Below, in pieces: positions 5,755 to 11,082 of a stretch of 11,082 bases of DNA. The notes under the pieces were generated by a model, which saw nothing but the letters and a program-made list of their open reading frames with translations, was not told the origin of the DNA and ran no database searches. Positions within the stretch are counted from its first letter, which is position 1. Each line of letters starts with the position of its first letter. The translations under genes were made by a program, and so were the position numbers. The DNA lies in the NCBI RefSeq assembly GCF_021107415.1, contig NZ_JAIOSW010000132.1:1-11082 (forward strand). The letters are read 5' to 3'. Source of the DNA: Desulfobacula sp. GTDB taxonomy: Bacteria > Desulfobacterota > Desulfobacteria > Desulfobacterales > Desulfobacteraceae.

Positions 5755-6759
5755 ATGAAACTCGATATTTTTAATCATATTTACCCCAAGACATATTGGG
5801 ATAAAATGTTGGCAAAAAGCCCTAATGCAAAGGATATGGGGAAACGAACCAGAGGAGTACCTGTACTCTGGGATCTGGAAGCCCGGTTTCGCATGATGGA
5901 TCAGTTCGATGATTATGCCCAGGTGATTTGTTTGTCTTCGCCACCTATGGAGAAGTTATATGACCCGGATTTAAGTCCGGAAATGGCCAGGGTGGCCAAT
6001 GACGGCATGGCCGAATATGTATCCAAATACCCGGATCGTTTCCCCGGGTTTATTGCTTCACTGCCCATGAACAATCCGGAAGCATGCTTTGAGGAGATTG
6101 ACCGGGTCATTATGGATCTCAAAGCAGTAGGCGTTCAGATTTTTACAAATGTGAATGGAAAACCCTTGGACCTCCCGGAATTCAAACCCTTGTTTGAAAA
6201 AATGGAACAATACGATCTTCCCATCTGGGTGCACCCGATACGCGGTGCTGATTTTACTGATTATTTAACCGAGGATCAATCAGAGTATGAAATCTGGTGG
6301 ACCCTTGGCTGGCCGTATGAAACGAGCGCTTTAATGGCACGCCTGGTGTTCAGTAAGTATTTTGATATGTTTCCAAATTTGAAGATCATTACACATCATA
6401 TGGGTGGTATGATCCCTTATTTTGAGGGGAGGATCGGACCGGGCTGGGACCAGTTGGGTGCGCGCACCTCAGATAAGGATTTAAGTGTCATCCTAAAAGA
6501 ATTAAAAAAACCTCACCTTGAATATTTCAAGATGTTCTATGCAGATACAGCTCTGTTCGGATCAGTGGCAGGAACAAAGTGTGGCCTGGATTTTTTTGGC
6601 GTTGATAATGTTTTATTTGCATCAGATAGTCCTTTTGACCCTGAAAAAGGTCCGGGCTTTATTCGCGAGACCATAAAAATTGTTGATGAACTTCCCATAT
6701 CAGATAGGGATCGCCAGAAGATCTATGAAGGGAACGCGAGAAAGCTTTTAAAACTATAA
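5755..6759 (+). CDS. Amidohydrolase-superfamily protein (ACMSD / resorcylate decarboxylase-like)
   Basis: A 334-residue TIM-barrel metal enzyme of the amidohydrolase_2 group, whose members decarboxylate or hydrolyse aromatic and related acids. Visible conserved sites are H8 in the opening LDIFNHIYP, WVHPI with H160, ITHHMGGMIPYFEGRI with H214/H215, and FASDSPFDPE with D291, which matches the barrel's catalytic Asp. The first ligand of the usual HxH is replaced: where ACMSD-like proteins read DIHTH, this one has DIFNH (F6). The metal site is therefore altered, although I recall other family members with this IFNHI opening. The ribosome-binding site AAAGGGA precedes the ATG. It sits between the porin and the PhlG-like gene (20 nt). 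A decarboxylase acting on a hydroxylated benzoate, or hydrolysis of a ring-opened product, would fit; the substrate is unproven. Confidence 0.82.
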   Translation: MKLDIFNHIYPKTYWDKMLAKSPNAKDMGKRTRGVPVLWDLEARFRMMDQFDDYAQVICLSSPPMEKLYDPDLSPEMARVANDGMAEYVSKYPDRFPGFIASLPMNNPEACFEEIDRVIMDLKAVGVQIFTNVNGKPLDLPEFKPLFEKMEQYDLPIWVHPIRGADFTDYLTEDQSEYEIWWTLGWPYETSALMARLVFSKYFDMFPNLKIITHHMGGMIPYFEGRIGPGWDQLGARTSDKDLSVILKELKKPHLEYFKMFYADTALFGSVAGTKCGLDFFGVDNVLFASDSPFDPEKGPGFIRETIKIVDELPISDRDRQKIYEGNARKLLKL

Positions 6760-6779
6760 TAGTAATAGGGGAAAAATTT

Positions 6780-7361
6780 ATGTTTATTGAAGAGGCCAAT
6801 AAACTTTTGGAACCTGGGTATTTGCCCATGGAAACCGGATACCAACGCTTGTCAAATGGTCAAATGTATGTAGCAGTTCTTGTTAGAATGCCCCGTTGCA
6901 AGGGCAAAATGGTTGATTGGTGGTTTGGATATATGGGAGACACTGAAAAATATAAGTTGTGGCACCCCAAAGACCACATATCTGGGGAGTGGGAAAACTG
7001 GAGTCCGGGAAACTACATCGGTGCCACCCATGTCATCAAAGAATACATGGGTGGCGAAATTATGAAGGGGAAAGCATATTTTCGAGATCCTTCCGAGTTT
7101 TTTGATACTTCCAGATTTGATGAAGCAAAAGTTGGTGCTGCAATATGTGCAGATGGCAGGAGTGAGGAAAATGTCCAAAGGGCGCAATTAATACATTTTG
7201 CCCGTGATACAGAATTTGGCTGTGAAATGCGAAGCTGTTTCTGGCTTTTTCATGCTGACGAGGCAAGAGGTGCGGCCGTTATGAAGCACTGTTACGAGGA
7301 AATGGGATATTTAGCTGATTTTTTACCTGATTTATATGTGAAAGAGACTGCTATAAAATAA
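6780..7361 (+). CDS. DAPG/phloretin hydrolase (PhlG)-like protein, short
   Basis: A 193-residue protein with hallmarks of the PhlG / phloretin hydrolase family, zinc-dependent enzymes that hydrolyse a C-C bond between a phloroglucinol ring and an acyl group. The signature DWWFGYMGDTEKYKLWHPKDH covers residues 46-66, with H62 and H66. Further candidate metal or catalytic residues are H84, E93, H139, E149 in CEMRSCFW, and H158. Family members that I recall are nearer 270-300 residues, so this is a compact version, apparently lacking the N-terminal extension. Both ends look genuine (AGGGG ribosome-binding site, in-frame TAA). It lies 20 nt after the amidohydrolase gene. In this cluster it may free phloroglucinol or a related ring from an acyl derivative, or cleave a cyclic 1,3-diketone. 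The family is fairly sure, the reaction is not. Confidence 0.7.
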   Translation: MFIEEANKLLEPGYLPMETGYQRLSNGQMYVAVLVRMPRCKGKMVDWWFGYMGDTEKYKLWHPKDHISGEWENWSPGNYIGATHVIKEYMGGEIMKGKAYFRDPSEFFDTSRFDEAKVGAAICADGRSEENVQRAQLIHFARDTEFGCEMRSCFWLFHADEARGAAVMKHCYEEMGYLADFLPDLYVKETAIK

Positions 7362-7500
7362 TATTTGAGTCGACATGACAATGGCCTGGAAGTTCTTCAG
7401 AACCTGATAACAAAGTAACTTGACATACTTATGGGCCAGATTCTAGAAAAGAGTGTGACCAATATATAAGGTAGTTTTAAATTATAAGGAAAAATCAAAC
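7362..7500 (+). promoter_or_regulatory. Intergenic gap with possible internal promoter
   Basis: The 139-nt gap is the largest inside the catabolic cluster. It contains a short palindrome, GTTCT-TC-AGAAC (7392-7403), and 17 nt after it a consensus -35 TTGACA (7420-7425). No convincing -10 lies at the right spacing (the best is around 7441-7448, TTCTAGAA). The cyclase gene downstream has its own ribosome-binding site (AAGGA, about 7487). The gap may separate two transcription units: porin to PhlG-like, and cyclase onward. Confidence 0.3.
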
Positions 7501-8301
7501 ATGGGGAAAAAAATATTAGTCGATTTAAGTCATCCATTTGGAGATAAATGTCCATTATGGCCATATTTCGAAGACGTAAAGATCGAGAGAATGCATTATC
7601 ACGCCAAATCAGGCGTTCTTTCTCAAAAGGTTACCACGGTTATGCACTGTACAACACACGCTGATTCACCTGCACATGTAATTGAAGGGTTGCCTTACAC
7701 TCATGAGATCCCTTTGGATAAATACTATGGGACAGGTGTCATCGTTGATATTCCAAAAAAGAAATGGGAACTCATAACAGCGGATGATCTGGAAAACGCC
7801 ACCCCGAAAATTGAGAAGGGTGACATTGTTATTGTACACACCGGGTGGAATAAATACTGGGGGGACAGCCAAAAGTATTTTCTTGAATCTCCGGGATTAG
7901 GGAGAGAAGCGGGTGAATGGTTTGTTGAAAAAGGTGTAAAATGTGTAGGAGTTGATCAGCAGGCTCTGGATCATCCTTTGCATACCGCCATCGGTCCCCA
8001 TGGCCCCGGTCCTCTTCGTCCAGATATATTTAAAGATTATGAAAAGGAATTCGGAGCCACTGTTGAAGAGACATTTACTGAATGGGAACCCTGCCATCAT
8101 CAGCTTATGTCAAACGGTATTGTCGGATATGAAAATGTTGGGGGTGACATCGCTAAGGTTGTGGGTAAGCGTGTAAAATTGATGGGTTTCCCAATTAGAT
8201 GGTATATGGGTGACGGCTCCATCATCCGGCTGGTTGCCGAGATTGATGAAGATGAAATGAACGATGTACCGGATCGTGTATATAAATATGGAACCAGCTA
8301 A
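7501..8301 (+). CDS. Cyclase-family metal-dependent hydrolase (kynurenine-formamidase fold)
   Basis: A 266-residue member of the cyclase family (PF04199-type), Mn/Zn hydrolases that include kynurenine formamidase, isatin hydrolase and ring-opening cyclohydrolases. The family motif HxGTHxDxPxH appears as H49-CTT-H53-A-D55-SPA-H59, keeping every metal ligand but with Thr in place of the Gly. IVHTGW (111-116) matches the conserved strand after the first domain. H199/H200 followed by E211 (GYENVGG) match the C-terminal catalytic His and Glu. In the pathway I propose, it would hydrolytically open a reduced phloroglucinol ring; I recall, without being able to verify it here, that dihydrophloroglucinol cyclohydrolase belongs to this family. 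Cupin, BKACE, SDR and dehydrogenase genes follow on the same strand. Confidence 0.85.
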   Translation: MGKKILVDLSHPFGDKCPLWPYFEDVKIERMHYHAKSGVLSQKVTTVMHCTTHADSPAHVIEGLPYTHEIPLDKYYGTGVIVDIPKKKWELITADDLENATPKIEKGDIVIVHTGWNKYWGDSQKYFLESPGLGREAGEWFVEKGVKCVGVDQQALDHPLHTAIGPHGPGPLRPDIFKDYEKEFGATVEETFTEWEPCHHQLMSNGIVGYENVGGDIAKVVGKRVKLMGFPIRWYMGDGSIIRLVAEIDEDEMNDVPDRVYKYGTS

Positions 8302-8338
8302 TAACAGACCTTAATATTGATAGGAGGCTGTAAAGAGA

Positions 8339-8683
8339 ATGAAAAAAATAAAATTCGAAGAGGTAAATGCATATGAAGCGCCTGGTCATTTCGAAATGAC
8401 GGCCATGCGACTTCAAGGAATTGAAGAGACCGGAATCACTAAATTCTGGATAGGCTTATCACATTTTTTGCCCAATGGTGGCGCAGAGTGGGGATATGAG
8501 GATAACCCTCTGGAAAAGGTCTATTTTGTATTAGAGGGTGAAATTATTGTCAAATCCAAAACTGAAGAAATTGTGCTGCAAAAATGGGACTCGTTGTTTA
8601 TCGGCCCCAACGAGGGTCGGGAGATTATCAATAAAACCAATAAACCAGCCAGTATGCTGGTGGTGATCAACTACCCCGAGTAG
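8339..8683 (+). CDS. Small cupin-domain protein lacking the usual metal histidines
   Basis: A 114-residue single-domain cupin. The second half of motif 1 is clear (EKVYFVLEGEI, 59-69), and motif 2 is recognisable as KWDSLFIGPNEGREIIN (82-98). However, the HxH of motif 1 is absent (the stretch GGAEWGYEDNP has none), the motif-1 Glu position is Lys60, and the motif-2 His is Glu95. The protein contains only two histidines, H17 and H42, both outside the motifs. Metal binding, if any, must therefore use carboxylates, or the protein may be a non-metal binding or regulatory cupin. AGGAGG at 8322-8327 precedes the ATG. It is 37 nt after the cyclase gene and 39 nt before the BKACE gene, which ties it to the same pathway. 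The function is unknown; possibilities are an isomerase or tautomerase of a diketone intermediate, or a sensor. Confidence 0.78.
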   Translation: MKKIKFEEVNAYEAPGHFEMTAMRLQGIEETGITKFWIGLSHFLPNGGAEWGYEDNPLEKVYFVLEGEIIVKSKTEEIVLQKWDSLFIGPNEGREIINKTNKPASMLVVINYPE

Positions 8684-8700
8684 TCCCGAACTCCGGGACT
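8682..8700 (+). repeat. Intercistronic hairpin between cupin and BKACE genes
   Basis: AGTCCCG (8682-8688) and CGGGACT (8694-8700) form a perfect 7-bp stem around AACTC, overlapping the cupin stop codon. No T-run follows, so it is more likely an mRNA stability or processing element, or a partial attenuator, than a full terminator. Its composition resembles, but does not copy, the palindrome at 4403-4423. Confidence 0.5.
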
Positions 8701-8722
8701 GGTAACAAAAGGATCAGGAAAA

Positions 8723-9658
8723 ATGACTAACACACTAAAAAACAAGGCTGTAATAACGGCAGCCCTTACAGGATCTATCCATACCCCTTCCATGTCTCCC
8801 TATCTTCCCGTTACTGCGAAGCAATTGATTAATGAATGCCTTGCTGTATACGAGGCAGGTGGAGCAGTGGCACATATTCATACCAGGGACCAAAAGACCG
8901 GACTCCCCAATGCTGATCAGGAAGTTTATCAGGAGGTGGCGACTGAGGTAAAAAAACAGTGTGATCTTATCTTATGTACAACAACCGGTGGAAAGCTGGG
9001 AGCACCTGTAGAGGAGCGTGTTCGGGTTGCCACGACCTTGAAACCTGAATTAGCATCGCTCAATGCAGGTTCTCTCAATTTTGCCTTGTTTCACATAGCC
9101 GACAAGATACAAGAGTATAAATTTGACTGGGAAAAGCCCTACCTTGAAGCCACAGAAGATTTTATTTTCCCCAACACTTTTAAAACCATGCGCGAGTTTC
9201 TTGAAATATTTGAAACCACAGGGACTAAGCCTGAGTTTGAAATATACGATATGGGCATGATCAACAATTTGGCATATTTAATCCGCAAAGGGATTGTTAA
9301 GAAACCGGTTTATATGCAATTTGTCTTGGGCATTCTCGGTGGTATGCCGGCAACACCGGAAAATTTAGTATATCTGGTCGATACAGCACGCAGACAGATT
9401 GGTGATTTTGTGTTTTCCGTGTGCGCAGCAGGTAACAGGCAATTTCCCATGTGTACCCAGTCATTAATTTTGGGAGGAAACGTTCGTGTTGGTCTGGAAG
9501 ATAATCTCTATTTGGAGAGTGGTGTTCTGGCAAAAAGTAATGCCGAGCAGGTAGCTAAAATTGGTCGAATTGCCAGGGAACTTGGTATTGAACCCGCCAC
9601 TCCAAATGAAGCACGTCAGATTTTAGAATTAAAGGGATTAGACAAGGTTAATTTTTAA
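8723..9658 (+). CDS. Beta-keto acid cleavage enzyme (BKACE, DUF849)
   Basis: A 311-residue TIM-barrel protein of the BKACE family, which condenses a beta-keto acid with acetyl-CoA and cleaves it to acetoacetate plus a new acyl-CoA. Visible signatures are the opening AVITAALTGSIHTPSMSPYLPVT, the zinc ligands in AHIHTRD (H51, H53), CTTTGG (85-90), the strand PVYMQFVLGILGGMPATPENL, and VRVGLEDNLYL with the conserved Glu (E259). The length is normal. Family specificity is set by residues around the acyl pocket that I cannot interpret here. With an SDR, a 3HCDH-type enzyme and a cyclase as neighbours, triacetate (3,5-dioxohexanoate) is a reasonable substrate, giving acetoacetate and acetoacetyl-CoA. 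Other beta-keto acids, including dehydrocarnitine, remain possible. AAGGATC at 8709 serves as ribosome-binding site. Confidence 0.9.
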   Translation: MTNTLKNKAVITAALTGSIHTPSMSPYLPVTAKQLINECLAVYEAGGAVAHIHTRDQKTGLPNADQEVYQEVATEVKKQCDLILCTTTGGKLGAPVEERVRVATTLKPELASLNAGSLNFALFHIADKIQEYKFDWEKPYLEATEDFIFPNTFKTMREFLEIFETTGTKPEFEIYDMGMINNLAYLIRKGIVKKPVYMQFVLGILGGMPATPENLVYLVDTARRQIGDFVFSVCAAGNRQFPMCTQSLILGGNVRVGLEDNLYLESGVLAKSNAEQVAKIGRIARELGIEPATPNEARQILELKGLDKVNF

Positions 9659-9691
9659 AAAAATAATTATCATGACCAGCGAGGTTCAGAG

Positions 9692-10471
9692 ATGGAAACA
9701 AACAAGATAGATACTATTTTTAACGTTAAGGGGAAAGTGGCTCTTATTACCGGAGCTACAGGAGGTTTTGGCCGCGCGACTGCAATGGGACTGGCACTTG
9801 CCGGTGTAAAAGTGATGGCAACCGGCCGAACCGATGAAAAATTAAAGCCGCTTGTTGAAGAGATTAAAAAAGCAGGAGGAACAGCAGCTTTTTCTGCAGG
9901 TTCCCCAATAATACAGGAAGATGTAAAAAAGATAGTTGATGAAACCATTGATAAATTCGGTGGAATTGATCTTTTGATCACAGCGGCTGGGGTCAATAAA
10001 CCTAACCCTATTATTGAACAGCCTTTAGAAGAGTGGGAAATGATCATGGATGCAAATCTTAAGGGGACCTGGTTGTTTTGTAAAGAGGCCGGAAAAGTTA
10101 TGATTGACCAGGGTCGTGGAGGCAAAGTAATCCTGCTCGGATCTGCTCGTGGTGAACTTGGCATGGCCAATTATTCAGCCTACAGTCCTTCCAAAGGGGC
10201 GATTCACCTGCTGACCAAAACCCTTGGGTGTGAATGGGGAAAATATAATATAAATGTCAACGCCATTGCACCCACTGTGTTCAGGACAGATCTTACCCAG
10301 TGGATGTTCGATGACCAGGCGTTTTATAAAAACTTTTTAAACCGAATCCCCATAGGTCGATTAGGTGAGCCGGAAGATTTTTTAGGGACCATAATATATC
10401 TCTCTTCAAAAGCGTCTGATTTTATGACCGGGGCGGTTCTTTGTGTTGATGGCGGGTACACTGCCGGCTAA
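9692..10471 (+). CDS. Short-chain dehydrogenase/reductase (classical SDR)
   Basis: A 259-residue classical SDR. The nucleotide-binding loop TGATGGFG is at 20-27, with an Arg (ATGR, R46) after strand 2, which favours NADPH over NADH. TAAG (97-100) replaces the usual NNAG. The catalytic tetrad is visible as N122, S151 (LLGSARG), Y164 and K168 (YSPSK). The C-terminal IYLSSKASDFMTGAVLCVDGGYTAG is typical. GAGG at 9681-9684 is 7 nt before the ATG. The gene lies 33 nt after the BKACE and its stop overlaps the ribosome-binding site of the next gene, so it belongs to the same operon. In a phloroglucinol pathway it could be the NADPH-dependent phloroglucinol reductase, which I recall to be an SDR. A generic keto-reductase role cannot be excluded. 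Confidence 0.9.
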   Translation: METNKIDTIFNVKGKVALITGATGGFGRATAMGLALAGVKVMATGRTDEKLKPLVEEIKKAGGTAAFSAGSPIIQEDVKKIVDETIDKFGGIDLLITAAGVNKPNPIIEQPLEEWEMIMDANLKGTWLFCKEAGKVMIDQGRGGKVILLGSARGELGMANYSAYSPSKGAIHLLTKTLGCEWGKYNINVNAIAPTVFRTDLTQWMFDDQAFYKNFLNRIPIGRLGEPEDFLGTIIYLSSKASDFMTGAVLCVDGGYTAG

Positions 10472-10484
10472 AGGAGGGTAAAAA

Positions 10485-11082
10485 GTGGAAAAAATTGCAA
10501 TTGTCGGAGCCGGTCTTATGGGACATGGCATCGCCCAGATATTTGCTGTTCACGGATATACTGTGACACTGACGGATATTCACGATGATATGCTTTACAA
10601 GGCTGTTGAAAACGTGCGATCCAATCTAACCCTCATGGCTGAAAACGGTATTGGAGATTCCAAAGATATTGAAGCTGCTGTCTTTCGGATTAAAACAACC
10701 ACTGATTTAAAAAAAGCTGTAGACGGTGCTCAATTCGTGGTTGAAGCTGTTTCTGAGAATTTAGAATTAAAACAGGAGATATTTGAACGATTAGACGCTG
10801 TTTGTCCATCAGAAACAATATTAGCATCAAACACATCCGTAATCAGCATTACTCAAATTGCTGAAAAATCAAATTTCAGAGAAAGGATACTGGGGACACA
10901 TTTTTGGAATCCACCCTATCTTATCCCGCTCGTAGAGGTAGTCAGAGGTAAAGAAACTTCTGACTCAGTAATGGAAAAGACATTTGATCTAATGAAACAG
11001 GTGGGGAAACACCCTGTCAGGATTAATAAGGATGTTCCCGGCTTTGTCGGTAACAGGCTTCAACACGCTCTATGGAGAGAAG
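10485..11082 (+). CDS. 3-hydroxyacyl-CoA dehydrogenase-type NAD-dependent enzyme (partial, runs off right edge)
   Basis: The frame is open to the window end (199 codons). It starts at GTG 10485, chosen because AGGAGGG (10472-10478), overlapping the SDR stop, is 6 nt upstream; translational coupling is likely. The Rossmann motif GAGLMGHG (8-15) is followed by D31 at the end of strand 2, indicating NAD. ASNTSVISI (114-122), GTHFWNPPYLIPLVEVVRG with H139 and E151 (the 12-residue His-Glu dyad spacing of the family), and DVPGFVGNRL (183-192) are all present. The enzyme oxidises a 3-hydroxy acid or thioester to the 3-oxo form. In the proposed pathway it would oxidise 3-hydroxy-5-oxohexanoate to triacetate, feeding the BKACE. 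3-Hydroxybutyryl-CoA and L-carnitine dehydrogenases share this fold, so the substrate is inference. Confidence 0.9.
   Translation, partial: MEKIAIVGAGLMGHGIAQIFAVHGYTVTLTDIHDDMLYKAVENVRSNLTLMAENGIGDSKDIEAAVFRIKTTTDLKKAVDGAQFVVEAVSENLELKQEIFERLDAVCPSETILASNTSVISITQIAEKSNFRERILGTHFWNPPYLIPLVEVVRGKETSDSVMEKTFDLMKQVGKHPVRINKDVPGFVGNRLQHALWRE

Noticed and set aside
9670..10170. Minus-strand 166-codon open frame opposite the SDR gene
   Set aside because: The SDR on the other strand has complete catalytic motifs; this frame has low-complexity Pro/Ser-rich content and no family features.
1..11082. CRISPR arrays, tRNA or rRNA genes, insertion-sequence transposases
   Set aside because: No regularly spaced direct repeats, no cloverleaf-like or ribosomal sequence, and no transposase motifs were found on reading either strand.

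Overview
The window looks like chromosome of an AT-rich Gram-negative bacterium. An OprD-type outer-membrane porin and a DUF3108 relic point to Proteobacteria/Desulfobacterota. The catabolic gene set, the BKACE and the low-to-mid GC make an anaerobic member of the Desulfobacterota (for example a Desulfobacteraceae-type sulfate reducer) my best guess; that assignment is inference.

Layout. (A) 1-1803 is an accessory segment. It holds the C-terminal end of a tyrosine recombinase with a strong intrinsic terminator, then two small + strand genes, a 4Fe-4S uracil-DNA-glycosylase-superfamily protein and a DUF2513 protein. Each is followed immediately by an attC-like folded recombination site. The second attC is close to textbook: R and L boxes, a 5-nt unpaired spacer on each side, and exactly two single-base bulges in the L arm. 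I read this as a short integron-type cassette array. (B) 1804-2132 contains the C-terminal relic of a DUF3108 gene on the minus strand, cut off right next to an MFS transporter gene. (C) 2133-4379 is a divergent pair, an MFS transporter (-) and a GntR/FadR-type regulator (+), sharing a promoter region with helical-phased direct repeats. (D) 4403-11082 is a co-directional catabolic cluster: OprD-like porin, ACMSD-type amidohydrolase, short DAPG/phloretin-hydrolase-like protein, cyclase-family metal hydrolase, atypical cupin, BKACE (beta-keto acid cleavage enzyme), SDR and a 3-hydroxyacyl-CoA-dehydrogenase-type enzyme that runs off the right edge.

How the catabolic genes may work together (inference). 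SDR + cyclase-family hydrolase + 3HCDH-type dehydrogenase + BKACE is the set of fold families I recall for anaerobic phloroglucinol breakdown: reduction to dihydrophloroglucinol, hydrolytic ring opening to 3-hydroxy-5-oxohexanoate, oxidation to triacetate (3,5-dioxohexanoate), and BKACE-type cleavage with acetyl-CoA to C4 products. The PhlG-like C-C hydrolase and the decarboxylase-type amidohydrolase would fit upstream steps that release phloroglucinol from acyl- or carboxy-phloroglucinols. The porin and MFS would handle uptake, and the GntR regulator would sense a pathway acid. None of these substrates is provable from sequence alone.
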